From the NCBI RefSeq assembly GCF_031453675.1, contig NZ_JAVIZX010000001.1, positions 1-64,000 on the forward strand: a stretch of 64,000 nt of DNA. Reading direction: 5' to 3'. Below, piece after piece: positions 54,116-63,952 of this stretch (positions within the stretch are counted from its first letter, which is position 1; each line of letters begins with the position of its first letter). The stretch comes from Paracidovorax wautersii. Lineage in GTDB: Bacteria > Pseudomonadota > Gammaproteobacteria > Burkholderiales > Burkholderiaceae_C. A program made the translations under genes and the position numbers. The notes below the pieces were generated by a model, which saw nothing but the letters and a program-made list of their open reading frames with translations, ran no database searches and was not told the DNA's origin.

Positions 54116-54595
54116 TCAAGACAGGCCGGCCTTGTCCAGCCCGTAGAGCTTGTCGGCGGAACCCGGCACGGCCTGGAAGGCCACGCTCAGGCGGTTCCAG
54201 CCGTTGATGGCGACGATCAGGAACGACAGGTCGGCCAGGTCGCCGTCCGACAGCTGCGCGCGCACGCGGTCGAACACCGCATCCGGCACGCCGTGGGGCG
54301 GCAGATGGGTCAGCGCCTCGGTCCATTCGAGCGCTGCGCGTTCGCGCGGCGTGAACAGCGGGGACTCGCGCCACACGGCCACGTGGTGCAGGCGCAGTTC
54401 GCGCTCGCCGTGAATCTTGGCCTCCTTCACATGCATGTCCACACAGAACGCGCAGCCGTTGAGCTGCGAGGCGCGCAGCGTGACCAGGTGGCCCACTTCA
54501 GCCAGGAACGGCTTCTTGTGCAGCAGCTGGTTGAATTCGAGGTATTTCTTGGCGGCTTCGGGAGAGGCGTTGTAGTAGTCGAGACGTTGGCTCAT
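54116..54595 (-). CDS. AhpD-like carboxymuconolactone-decarboxylase-family protein
   Basis: 160 residues, all helical. The redox motif LNGCAFCVDMHVKEA holds the CxxC and following His of AhpD-type peroxidases. The protein begins MSQRLDYYNASPEAAKKY. It reduces organic peroxides or serves as a disulfide reductant. Single gene; the regulator is not obvious. The 256 bp upstream, toward urtE, shows nothing notable. Confidence 0.9.
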   Translation of the reverse strand: MSQRLDYYNASPEAAKKYLEFNQLLHKKPFLAEVGHLVTLRASQLNGCAFCVDMHVKEAKIHGERELRLHHVAVWRESPLFTPRERAALEWTEALTHLPPHGVPDAVFDRVRAQLSDGDLADLSFLIVAINGWNRLSVAFQAVPGSADKLYGLDKAGLS

Positions 54596-54851
54596 GGCGT
54601 GGTGCTCCAGGGGTGATGAATCCATCGGCGGGTCCGACGGGCCGGCCCCGGCGCTGCGGCCCGGCGGGCGCTGCAGCGTTTCTTTTCCATGCACCGATTG
54701 TCTGGAACCATGGCCCAGCACCCCAGGGCCAAGAAGCGTGTTTCCGGCTAGGCCATGCCCCCGCCCTCGCCTTACCTGAACCGGTCCAACCCGGGACCAC
54801 CGCCTGCTTTGCCTTGCCTCGCCCCTCCTGCTCCGCGCGCCCTCCCGCCCG

Positions 54852-55556
54852 TCAGATCGCCACCAGCCGCTGGATGCCCTTGGCCTGCATCTCATGCCCC
54901 GGCCCGCGGGCGATGACTTCGCCCCGCTCCATCACCAGGTACTCGTCCGCCAGCTCCTCGGCGAAGTCGTAGTACTGCTCGCACAGCAGCACCGCCACCG
55001 GATGGCCGTCCAGCCCCTCGTCGGCCAGGCGGCGGATGACGCGCCCGATGTCCTTGATGATGCTGGGCTGGATGCCTTCCGTGGGCTCGTCCAGGATCAG
55101 CAGGCGCGGGCTGGGCGCCAGCGCGCGGGCGATGGCGAGCTGCTGCTGCTGCCCGCCCGACAGGTCGCCGCCTCGCCGCCCGAGCATCTGCTTGAGCACC
55201 GGGAACAGCGCGTACAGGTGCTCCGGCACGGCAGTGGAGCCGCTCTTGTACGCCAGCCCCATGCGCAGGTTCTCCTCCACCGTCAGGCGCCCGAAGATCT
55301 CGCGCCCCTGCGGCACGAAGCCGATGCCGGCGCGGGCGCGGTCGTACGGCGCCTTGCCATGGATGGGCTGGCCGTCGAAGGTGATGGAACCGCTCTTGAT
55401 GGGCACCAAGCCCATCAGGCTTTTGAGCAGCGTGGTCTTGCCGACGCCGTTGCGGCCGAGCAGCACGGTGACCTTGCCGGGGGCGGCGGTGAGGCTCACG
55501 TCGCGCAGGATGTGGGAGCCGCCGTAGTACTGGTTGATGTTTTGGACGGTGAGCAT
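54852..55556 (-). CDS. urtE: Urea ABC transporter ATPase UrtE
   Basis: 234 residues. LivF-like ATPase with Walker A GRNGVGKTT, signature LSGGQQQQ and Walker B LLILDEPTEGIQPS. Urt-specific sequence MLTVQNINQYYGGSHILRDV is typical of UrtE. It is the last gene of urtABCDE but separated from urtD by 775 bp holding the E3 element; in relatives the two are adjacent. Urea from allantoin breakdown is a likely substrate source. Confidence 0.95.
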   Translation of the reverse strand: MLTVQNINQYYGGSHILRDVSLTAAPGKVTVLLGRNGVGKTTLLKSLMGLVPIKSGSITFDGQPIHGKAPYDRARAGIGFVPQGREIFGRLTVEENLRMGLAYKSGSTAVPEHLYALFPVLKQMLGRRGGDLSGGQQQQLAIARALAPSPRLLILDEPTEGIQPSIIKDIGRVIRRLADEGLDGHPVAVLLCEQYYDFAEELADEYLVMERGEVIARGPGHEMQAKGIQRLVAI

Positions 55557-55573
55557 GGTTTAGGGTGTTTTTT

Positions 55574-55618
55574 GGCTATAGCGCTTATGCATCAAGCGCT
55601 GGTAGCTATCATTTTTGA
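55574..55618. repeat. Small palindromic repeat, family R1, copy c
   Basis: AGCGCTTATGCATCAAGCGCT at 55580-55600 in two arms, then TAGCTATCATTTTTG. It lies between the urtE start and element E3, so it would be in the urtE leader. Confidence 0.7.
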
Positions 55619-55637
55619 TTATTTCTGGGCGTTTGCT

Positions 55638-56293
55638 TCCCGGGGCCGGGGTATGCGCCCGGCGGCGCACTCACTTTCTTTCGCTTCGCCGAAAGAAAGT
55701 AAGCAAAGAAAAGGCGACCCTGCTGCCCGTGTCCCCTGCGCTTGCGCTACGGGGAAGCCTGCGATGCTCGCGCAGACAGGGCCGCCGTGGAACTCACTGC
55801 GCTGCAGAGCAGCTCCGTTCGGACAGCCACGGCGAGTCAGTGCACGAGGCATGCGCGCTCCGACGCGCATGCGCCCTGCCTGCGCTCCGCTTCTCGGCAC
55901 GGGCAGAAGGGAACCCAAGCGCCCCACTCGGGCCATTGCTTCGCTCGGCCCTGGGCAGGGAGCCAACGCGCGCCGGTATTGGGACTGGGTCGAGCGAAGC
56001 GACGACCCGAATCGTCCCCCCGCCCTTCTGTATGCGCCGAGGAGCACAGGGCTCGGGGTGGCGGGTGTGCCGCAGGACACACCCGCTTCGTGAACTGGCT
56101 CGCTGCGACTGTCTGACCGCAGCTGCGCAGCAGCGTAGGGAGTTTCGCAGCGCACCCCGCGACCGCGCACCGCAGGTTGCCCGTAGCGCAGCGAAGGGTC
56201 GCAGACAGCAGGGTCGCCTTTTCTTTGCTCACTTTCTTTTGGCGAAGCAAAAGAAAGTGAGTGCGCCGCCGGGCGCATACCCCGGCCCCGGGA
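55638..56293. repeat. Near-palindromic structured element E3 (656 bp) between urtD and urtE
   Basis: The 88-bp arms (55638-55725 and 56206-56293) are inverted copies with few mismatches. Each contains its own hairpin: CTTTCTTTCG/CGAAAGAAAG on the left and CTTTCTTTTG/CAAAAGAAAG on the right, so the C-G pair changed to T-A on both strands. Further in, GCATGCGCG/CGCGCATGC (55849-55872) corresponds to GCGGGTGTG/CACACCCGC (56061-56086), wholly different sequence with the same pairing. No coding frame is credible. I recognise the AAAGAAAGTAAGCAAAGAAAAG words as common in Burkholderiales intergenic DNA, but no formal name. Confidence 0.8.
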
Positions 56294-56331
56294 ATCAACC
56301 GCACAGCAAAGTTCAAAGCAGCACACCACCG

Positions 56332-57203
<872 letters not shown>

Positions 57204-57207
<4 letters not shown>

Positions 57208-58382
57208 GCCGCGCCCTCCTCTTTGCGCAGGCTTGCGGCGTTGGCGTCCGCTGCCGGCGCTGCTGCGGCAGGCTGCGCCTTGCGAGGACGCCGCCGCAGC
57301 AGGCCCACAATGCCGTTGGGCAGGAACAGCGTGACGACGATGAACAGCAGGCCTAGGAAGTACAGCCAGAACTCCGGCGCGGTGACGGTGAGCCAGCTCT
57401 TGGCGCCGTTGACGATGAAGGCGCCGACGATGGGACCGATCAGCGTCGCCCGACCGCCCACCGCCGCCCAGACCGCGATCTCGATGGAGTTGGCCGCGCT
57501 CATCTCGCCCGGGTTGATGATGCCCACCTGGGGCACGTACAGCGCGCCGGCCACGCCGCACATCATGGCGCTGATGGTCCAGATGGTGAGCTTGTACGGC
57601 AGCGGCGAGTAGCCCGAGAACATGACGCGCGTCTCGGCGTCGCGGACCGCCTGCAGCACGCGGCCGAACTTGGACGCCACCAGCCAGCGGGCCAGCAGAA
57701 AGAACGCCAGCAGCGTGACGCCGGTCATCACGAACAGGGTCATGCGCATGCCCGGCGTGGCAATGGGCATGCCCAGGATGCGCTTGAAGTCGGTGAAGCC
57801 GTTGTTGCCGCCGAAGCCCGTCTCGTTGCGGAAGAACAGCAGCATGGCCGCGTATGTCATGGCCTGCGTGATGATCGAGAAGTACACGCCCTTGATGCGC
57901 GAGCGGAACGCGAAGTAGCCGAACACGAAGGCGATGAGCCCCGGCACGGCCACGATGAGGACCAGCGTGGCGACGAAGCTGTCCGACAGCGCCCAGTGCC
58001 AGGGCAGCTCCTTCCAGTCCAGAAACACCATGAAGTCGGGCAGGTCGCTCTTGTAGTTGCCGTCGCGGCCGATCTGGCGCATGAGGTACATGCCCATCAC
58101 ATAGCCACCGAGCGCGAAGAACAGGCCGTGGCCCAGGCTCAGGATGCCGGTGTAGCCCCAGATCAGGTCCATGGCCAACGCGCAGATGGCGTAGCACATG
58201 ATCTTGCCGAGCAAGGCCACGGCGTAATCCGACAGGTGCAGCGGGCTGCCGGCCGGCACCCACAGGTTGAGCACCGGGGCCACGGCGCACACCACGATGA
58301 GCGCCACGATGAAGGCCGACCAGCCGCTGCGCGTGAGCAGCGGTGCAGGTGCAGGCAGTGGGATGGGGTTCGGGATGGTCAT
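57204..58382 (-). CDS. urtC: Urea ABC transporter permease UrtC
   Basis: 392 residues, LivM-like with about ten membrane segments. MCYAICALAMDLIWGYTGIL and LSLGHGLFFALGGYVMGMYL are diagnostic. The C-terminus is Ala/Lys-rich. An R3 repeat lies in the 171-bp gap to urtB upstream. Confidence 0.95.
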
Positions 58383-58430
58383 ATTTCTATTCAGCGTTCG
58401 GCATGGCCTACGGCCTCGGCCACCGTCTCG

Positions 58431-58547
58431 TCCCAGGCCAGCAGCCGCCGCGCAAGGGCCGCCCCGCCGCGCTGGCGGCGTCCCCCCTCCCGCATGGCGC
58501 GGCCATGCGAGAGAGGGGGGAAGGAGCGAAGCGACACAGGGGGGTGT
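58431..58547 (-). repeat. Structured intergenic repeat, family R3, copy b
   Basis: On the reverse strand the large hairpin (58482-58520) has the apical stem GCATGG/CCATGC within a CCCCCC/GGGGGG stem, followed by the conserved GCGGCGG and CTGCTGG tail. It sits between urtC and urtB. Confidence 0.75.
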
Positions 58548-58553
58548 TCCATA

Positions 58554-60134
58554 TCAATCAGCGGTACGCCCTTTGACCGCGAAGATGCCCTGCGGCCGCT
58601 TCTGGATGAAGATGATGATGAACACCAGCACGGCGATCTTGGCCAGCACGGCACCCGTCCAGCCTTCCAGGAATTTGTTGAGCACGCCCAGGCCCAGCGC
58701 CGCATACACGGTACCGGCCAGCTGGCCCACGCCGCCGAGCACCACCACCATGAACGCATCCACGATGTAGCTCTGGCCCAGGTCGGGGCCCACGTTGCCG
58801 ACCTGGCTCAACGCACAGCCGGCCAGGCCCGCGATGCCCGAGCCCAGCGCGAAGGCGTAGGTATCGACGCGGGCGGTGTTCACGCCCATGCAGGAGGCGA
58901 TGGGCCGGTTCTGCGTGACGCCGCGCACGAACAGGCCGAGCCGCGTGCGGCTGATGAGAAAGGCCACGCCGCCCAGCACCGCCAGAGCGAAGGCCACGAT
59001 GATCACGCGGTTCCAGGGCAGCTGCAGGTTATCCATGAGCTGCACCCCGCCGCTCATCCACGCAGGGTTCTCCACGCCCACGTTCTGCGCCCCGAACACG
59101 GTGCGCACCAGCTGCTGCAGCATCAGGCTGATGCCCCAGGTGGCCAGCAGCGTTTCCAGCGGGCGGCCGTAGAGGAAGCGAATCACGCCGCGCTCCAGCA
59201 CTGCGCCCATCAGCGCGGACGCCAGGAAGGCGGCCGGCACGGCGGCGACCAGATACCAGTCGAACGCGCCGGGGAAGTACTTCTGGAAGAGGCCCTGCAT
59301 CACGTACGTGGCGTACGCGCCGATCATCATCAGCTCGCCATGGGCCATGTTGATCACACCCATGAGGCCGTAGGTGATGGCCAGGCCCAGCGCCACCAGC
59401 AGCAGGATCGAGCCCAGGCTGATGCCCGAGAACACGGCGGCCAGGCGCTCGCCCCACTGCAGGCGCTCTTCCACCGCGTTGAGCGCGGACTGCAGCGCGG
59501 CTTTCACCTGGAGGTCTTCTTCGCTGCGCAGCTGCTCCAGCAGCACGGTGCGCGTGGCGGGGTTGCCGCTGGCGGCCAGGTGGCTTGCGGCCTCCACGCG
59601 CTTGGCGGCGTCGCTGCTGCTGATGAGGATGCGCGCACGGATGGTGTCCAGCCGCGCCTTGAGGCCGGCATCCTGCTCGGCGGCCAGCGCCTTCTCGATG
59701 AGCGGCAGGCGCGCCTCGTCGGTCTCTTCGCGCAGGGCCTCGACGGCTTGGCGGCGCTGCGCGAGATCAGTGGAGAGGAGCTGGAGCGAAGCCAGCGCGG
59801 TGTCGAACTCGCCGCGCATGCGGTTGTTGTTGACGATGTCTTCGGCATCGTCGGGCACCGGCACCTCGGTACCGGTCACGGGGTCCAGCCCCTTGCCGTC
59901 CCGGATGACGATGGCTTGGTCGCCCGCGATCTTCACCGCGTCGTCGCCCATGGCGCGAATGAAAGCCACCGTGGCCTCGTCAGGCGCCGCGGTGGCGGCC
60001 TGCAGCGCAGCGATCCGGTCATCGGTATCGCCCGCCGCCATGGCCCGCGCCGCCTCAGCCGTAAGCGCGTGCGCCTGCGCTGCCGCACACAGCAGCAGGC
60101 AGGCGATCAAGCGATGGAAGAAGGAAAGAAGCAT
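58554..60134 (-). CDS. urtB: Urea ABC transporter permease UrtB
   Basis: 526 residues. A signal-like N-terminus and a periplasmic helical domain of about 250 residues (typical of UrtB) precede a LivH-like membrane domain: GLMGVINMAHGELMMIGAY, GRPLETLLATWGISLMLQQ and FIQKRPQGIFAVKGR. The ATG at 60134 places the signal at the N-terminus; upstream in-frame starts lie in the R3 repeat. Confidence 0.95.
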   Translation of the reverse strand: MLLSFFHRLIACLLLCAAAQAHALTAEAARAMAAGDTDDRIAALQAATAAPDEATVAFIRAMGDDAVKIAGDQAIVIRDGKGLDPVTGTEVPVPDDAEDIVNNNRMRGEFDTALASLQLLSTDLAQRRQAVEALREETDEARLPLIEKALAAEQDAGLKARLDTIRARILISSSDAAKRVEAASHLAASGNPATRTVLLEQLRSEEDLQVKAALQSALNAVEERLQWGERLAAVFSGISLGSILLLVALGLAITYGLMGVINMAHGELMMIGAYATYVMQGLFQKYFPGAFDWYLVAAVPAAFLASALMGAVLERGVIRFLYGRPLETLLATWGISLMLQQLVRTVFGAQNVGVENPAWMSGGVQLMDNLQLPWNRVIIVAFALAVLGGVAFLISRTRLGLFVRGVTQNRPIASCMGVNTARVDTYAFALGSGIAGLAGCALSQVGNVGPDLGQSYIVDAFMVVVLGGVGQLAGTVYAALGLGVLNKFLEGWTGAVLAKIAVLVFIIIFIQKRPQGIFAVKGRTAD

Positions 60135-60182
60135 GAAATTGCAACCCGGAACGAACATCGGAAAGAAGCAGAGCAGTGGCCC

Positions 60183-60300
60183 GCCCCCAGGCCAGCAGAC
60201 GCCGCGGAACCGGCTCCGCCGGGCCGCTGGCGTCGTCCCCCTGCCCGCCGTGCTCCGCACGGCGAGAGCGGGGGGAAGGCCCGAAGGGCCTCAGGGGGGT
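60183..60300 (-). repeat. Structured intergenic repeat, family R3, copy c
   Basis: On the reverse strand, a hairpin GGCCCTTCGGGCC is followed by the large hairpin (60237-60275) with apical stem GCCGTG/CACGGC, and a diverged tail ending CTGCTGGCCTGG. It sits between urtB and urtA. Confidence 0.7.
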
Positions 60301-60302
60301 GC

Positions 60303-61565
60303 TTACTTCTTCTCCGGCTCGTCCTTCTTCTTGTCGTTGCCTTCGATGTACGGGCTCCAGGGCTTGGCCTTCACCGGGCCCGGGGTCTTCCACACCACGT
60401 TGAACTGGCCGTCGGCCTTGATCTCGCCGATGAACACGCTCTTGTGCAGGTGGTGGTTCTTCTCGTCCATCTTGCTGACGATGCCGCTCGGCGCCTTGAA
60501 GGTCTGGCCGGCCATGGCGGCGATCACCTTGTCCACGTCCGTGCTCTTGGCCTTTTCGACCGCCTGCTTCCACATGTGGATGCCGATGTAGGTGGCTTCC
60601 ATCGGGTCGTTGGTCAGCGGCTTGTACTTGTGGCCGGCGATGTTCTTGGCCTTGGCGTAGTCGCTCCACTTCTTGATGAACGCGGTGTTCTCCGGGTTCT
60701 TGATGGACATGAAGTAGTTCCAGGCGGCCAGGTGGCCCACCAGCGGCTTGGTGTCCACGCCACGCAGCTCTTCCTCGCCCACCGAGAAGGCGACGACCGG
60801 CACGTCCTTGGCCTTCAGGCCGGCGTTGCCCAGTTCCTTGTAGAACGGCACGTTGGAGTCGCCGTTGATGGTGGAGACCACGGCCGTCTTGCCGCCCTGG
60901 CTGAACTTCTTGATGTCGGCCACGATGGTCTGGTAGTCGCTGTGGCCGAACGGGGTGTACTTCTCGTCGATGTCGGAGTCCTTCACGCCCTTGGACTTCA
61001 GGTAGGCGCGCAGGATCTTGTTGGTGGTGCGCGGGTACACGTAGTCGGTGCCCAGCAGCACCCAGCGCTTGGCACTGCCGCCGTCCTTGCTCATCAGGTA
61101 GTCCACGGCGGGAATGGCCTGCTGGTTGGGCGCGGCGCCGGTGTAGAACACATTCTTGGACAGCTCTTCGCCCTCGTACTGCACGGGGTAGAACAGCAGG
61201 CCGTTCATTTCTTCCACCACCGGCAGCACCGACTTGCGGGACACGCTGGTCCAGCAGCCGAAGATCACCGAGACCTTGTCCTGGCCCAGCAGCTGCTTGG
61301 TCTTTTCGGCGAACAGGGGCCAGTTGGAGGCCGGATCCACCACCACCGGCTCGAGCTTCTTGCCCAGCACGCCGCCCTTGGCGTTGATCTCGTCGATGGC
61401 CATCAGCACCGTGTCCTTGAGCACGGTTTCCGAAATGGCCATGGTGCCCGACAGGCTGTGCAGCACGCCGACCTTGATGGTGTCCTGCGCATGGGCAGGG
61501 AAGACAGCCAGGCCCGCCAGTGCGGCGGCGGCAGAGAGGGCCTTGAGGGTGAATCGACGTTGCAT
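60303..61565 (-). CDS. urtA: Urea ABC transporter substrate-binding protein UrtA
   Basis: 420 residues. Sec signal ending PAHAQ. UrtA-specific motifs are IKVGVLHSLSGTMAISE, VIFGCWTSVSRKSVLPV, LFYPVQYEGEELS, TGAAPNQQAIP and LVGHLAAWNYFMS. It captures urea at low concentration in the periplasm. It is the first gene of the urt operon. A palindrome at 61676-61693 lies about 110 bp upstream. Nitrogen control is known for such operons, but I found no clear NtrC or sigma-54 site. Confidence 0.96.
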   Translation of the reverse strand: MQRRFTLKALSAAAALAGLAVFPAHAQDTIKVGVLHSLSGTMAISETVLKDTVLMAIDEINAKGGVLGKKLEPVVVDPASNWPLFAEKTKQLLGQDKVSVIFGCWTSVSRKSVLPVVEEMNGLLFYPVQYEGEELSKNVFYTGAAPNQQAIPAVDYLMSKDGGSAKRWVLLGTDYVYPRTTNKILRAYLKSKGVKDSDIDEKYTPFGHSDYQTIVADIKKFSQGGKTAVVSTINGDSNVPFYKELGNAGLKAKDVPVVAFSVGEEELRGVDTKPLVGHLAAWNYFMSIKNPENTAFIKKWSDYAKAKNIAGHKYKPLTNDPMEATYIGIHMWKQAVEKAKSTDVDKVIAAMAGQTFKAPSGIVSKMDEKNHHLHKSVFIGEIKADGQFNVVWKTPGPVKAKPWSPYIEGNDKKKDEPEKK

Positions 61566-61675
61566 GGTGATGGCTCCGAGGGGGTGAAACGACCGGCTCG
61601 CCGGACCGGTACCGGCCCATGGCCCGTCCTGTCCTGCGATGAAGTCGATTCTGTAGATCCCTCGGCTGCCGGCCT

Positions 61676-61693
61676 ATACGCCAGGTGGCGTAT
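61676..61693. promoter_or_regulatory. Palindrome upstream of urtA
   Basis: ATACGCC (61676-61682), AGGT, GGCGTAT (61687-61693): a perfect 7-bp dyad between the Lrp-type gene and urtA. It may be an operator for an unidentified regulator. Confidence 0.45.
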
Positions 61694-61722
61694 GCGGGCG
61701 CAGCGCCTGCGGCCCGCCCCGC

Positions 61723-62427
61723 TTACAGCGGCACCGTCACCGCCTTGCGCACCGGACTGGACAGCACCAGCGACGTCGTCACCCCGCCATGCGCGGCCAG
61801 CGCGTCCACGACGCGCTCCAGGTCGCCGGGCTGGGCAATGGCGCAGCGGACGATGAAGCAGTCCTCCCCGGTCACACGGTCGGCCTCCAGCACTTCAGGC
61901 ATCTGCTGGAACAGCTGCACGTAAGGCGCGATTCCGGTGTGCGTGGTCTGGATGCGGATGAGAGCTTGCAGCCCGATGCCGATGGCACGCAGATTGACCC
62001 GCGCCGCAGGGCCTGTTAACGCGATGGAAGGGGATCGCGTTGATCCACCAAGGGGCTGTATGCAAGGCGCTCGCGCGCAGCAAGGCTGGTGCCTTGCAAG
62101 TGCGGGCAACGCCGCAGACGGCCCCTTGGTGGGGCAACCCGAAGGGAATCTCATCGCAGCCCGCCCCTCGGCGTTGCGCTCCTTGTGCGTGTGCATACAC
62201 GCACGGCGTCGCGCGCCTTGATGGGCGGGCTGGGATGAGCTTCGCGACCCCTTACATAGCGTTAACAGGCCCTAGCCCTCGATGACGCCGGCCGCCTCCA
62301 GCTTGCGCACGCGCTCGCTCATGGCAGGCTGCGACAGGCCGATGCGCTTGCCCAGGGCGGCCAGGCTCTGCCGTGCGTCGGCCTGCAGCGCCTGCAGGAT
62401 CAGGCGGTCCTTCTTGTCCAGTTCCAC
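61723..62427 (-). pseudogene. Lrp/AsnC-family regulator split by element E2
   Basis: The N-terminal half (GTG at 62427, after AGAGGGG) reads VELDKKDRLILQALQADARQ and the helix-turn-helix IGLSQPAMSERVRKLEAAGV, then IEG and an immediate TAG at the edge of the insert. The C-terminal half resumes ARVNLRAIGIGLQALIRIQT and includes the ligand-binding fold (EADRVTGEDCFIVRCAIA). Deleting 62009-62272 gives IEG-YAARVNL, exactly the expected sequence, and a protein of 146 residues. The gene is therefore recently disrupted. It faces the same way as urtA and may have regulated the urea operon. Confidence 0.9.
62009..62272. mobile_element. Structured inverted-repeat element E2 (264 bp) inserted in an Lrp-type gene
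   Basis: The ends are perfect inverted repeats: GGGCCTGTTAACGC and GCGTTAACAGGCCC. No target duplication is needed to restore the host gene. Internal helices pair 62045-62056 with 62121-62132, 62080-62086 with 62091-62097, 62150-62165 with 62224-62239 (one mismatch), and 62185-62192 with 62197-62204. The linkers ATGCAAGGCGC (62060-62070), CAAGTGC and GCAACGCCGCAGAC (62106-62119) are identical to those of E1. It encodes no protein. Movement must use a factor supplied elsewhere, or the element is self-acting. Confidence 0.85.
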
Positions 62428-62576
62428 GTCGTGCCCCTCTTGGTAGCCGCTGCGGCTTGCAGCCTGCCCATGCCGATGACCCATCGGCCGGCGGGCGGCA
62501 TTTCCGATGAATCCGGCTGTGCGGTGCGCAGCGTCGCCGCTATCGTAGGGCCTGTCACACCACGGCTTCACCCACC

Positions 62577-63188
62577 ATGCAACTCATCGGAATGCTCGAC
62601 TCCCCCTATGTGCGCCGCGTCGCGGTCTCGCTGCACGTTCTGCATCGGCCGTTCGAGCACCAGTCCCTGTCGGTGTTCAGTACCTTCGATCAGTTCCACC
62701 GGATCAACCCGGTCGTCAAGGCGCCGACGCTGGTGACGGACGACGGCACGGTGCTCATGGATTCCACGCTCATCCTGCAATGGATCGAGGCACAGGCCCC
62801 CGCGTCGCAGCTGACGCCGCACGTGGCGGCGCAGCGCCTGCACGACCTGCGGCTCACCGGCCTGGCGCTGGCGGCCTGCGAGAAGGCCGTGCAGACGGTG
62901 TACGAACACCAGCTGCGGCCGGCCGACAAGCGCCATGCGCCCTGGCTCGACCGTATTGGCAGCCAGCTCGACGCGGCCTTCGCAGCGCTGGAGGCCGACA
63001 TCGCACGGGTACCCCCGGCCACCGCGCAGGACGCGCTGACGCACGGCAGCATCGCCGCCGCCGTGGCCTGGAGTTTCACGCAACTGCTGCTGCCAGGCCG
63101 GGTGGATGCGGCCGCCCACCGGCATCTGGCGGCCTTCACCGAGGCGGCCGAACAGCTGCCCGCCTTCCTGGCCTGTCCTCAGACCTGA
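62577..63188 (+). CDS. Glutathione S-transferase family protein
   Basis: 203 residues. The N-terminal thioredoxin-like domain reads MQLIGMLDSPYVRRVAVSL with Ser near residue 9 as the likely catalytic residue. NPVVKAPTLV and MDSTLILQWIE bind glutathione. A helical C-terminal domain follows. It is divergent from the disrupted Lrp gene with 149 bp between. Substrate unknown. Confidence 0.92.
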   Translation: MQLIGMLDSPYVRRVAVSLHVLHRPFEHQSLSVFSTFDQFHRINPVVKAPTLVTDDGTVLMDSTLILQWIEAQAPASQLTPHVAAQRLHDLRLTGLALAACEKAVQTVYEHQLRPADKRHAPWLDRIGSQLDAAFAALEADIARVPPATAQDALTHGSIAAAVAWSFTQLLLPGRVDAAAHRHLAAFTEAAEQLPAFLACPQT

Positions 63189-63217
63189 CGCGGCGCTGCG
63201 CATCCGGTCCCAGTAAA

Positions 63218-63250
63218 AAGGCGGGCTCCCGCCATGCAGGAGCCCGCCTT
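63218..63250 (-). terminator. Terminator of the yceI gene
   Basis: AAGGCGGGCTCC pairs with GGAGCCCGCCTT around a 9-nt loop. On the reverse strand it is followed by TTTTT, so it ends yceI transcription; on the forward strand the T run is absent. Confidence 0.8.
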
Positions 63251-63320
63251 GCGCGGTGGGAGCCAGGCCACGGTGCCGGACCTGTCAGGCCCGGCAGGCG
63301 TAGCAGCCGCCGTCGCTTCG

Positions 63321-63899
63321 TTACTGCTTGACGGCTTCGATCTGCGCCACGATGCGCACGTTCTTGGGGAAGCCGTACTGCACGCCATAGTCCGCGCCGA
63401 AGGCCGTGCGGTCGATGGTCGTCTCGAAGTCGCCGCCGCACACTTCACGCTTGAGCATGGGGCTTTGGTAGCAGGCGAACTGGTTAGCCTTGAAGGTGGC
63501 GGGCTGGGTCTTGCCCTTGATGGTCAGGTCGCCGGCCACGGACACCAGCTTGTCGCCGTCGAACGTGAACTTGTCGCCCACGAACTTGGCGGTGGGGTAC
63601 TTGGCGGCGTCGAAGATGTCGGCGCTCTGCAGGTGCTTGTCGAACGGGGCGGTGCCGGTGTTGATCGAGGTGATGTCGATCGTCAGTTCCACCTTGCCGG
63701 TCTTGGCCGCCTTGTCCAGCTGGATCGTGCCTTCCTTCTTGTCGAAGCGGCCGCGGTTCACGCTGGCGCCGAAGTGGCTGATCTCGAAGGTGGCGAAGGT
63801 GTGGGTCGGGTCCACGGCATACGTGGCGGACTGGGCCTGCACGGCGCCTGCGGCCAGGGTTGCGGCCACAGCGGCGAAGGCGAAGAGGGATTTACGCAT
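63321..63899 (-). CDS. YceI-family periplasmic lipid-binding protein
   Basis: 192 residues. Signal peptide ending VQAQS. The lipocalin-like YceI fold is marked by YAVDPTHTFATFEISHFG, SINTGTAPFDKHLQSADIFD, and VAGDLTIKGKTQPATF. It probably binds isoprenoid quinones or similar lipids. A second YceI gene lies 53 bp upstream, making a tandem pair. Confidence 0.93.
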   Translation of the reverse strand: MRKSLFAFAAVAATLAAGAVQAQSATYAVDPTHTFATFEISHFGASVNRGRFDKKEGTIQLDKAAKTGKVELTIDITSINTGTAPFDKHLQSADIFDAAKYPTAKFVGDKFTFDGDKLVSVAGDLTIKGKTQPATFKANQFACYQSPMLKREVCGGDFETTIDRTAFGADYGVQYGFPKNVRIVAQIEAVKQ

Positions 63900-63952
63900 G
63901 TCGATATCTCCGGTTGAAAAAACGAAAGGAATGGAAAAGGAACGCGAGGGGG

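Noticed and set aside
57996-61856. A very long open frame (about 1286 codons) on the forward strand across the urt genes
   Set aside because: It is antisense to urtA, urtB and urtC, which have clear family motifs. Long antisense frames are expected at this GC content; the translation is low-complexity His/Gly/Ala/Arg-rich.
62040-62285. Open frames inside E2
   Set aside because: They arise from the GC-rich hairpins, differ entirely from anything in E1, and have no ribosome sites.
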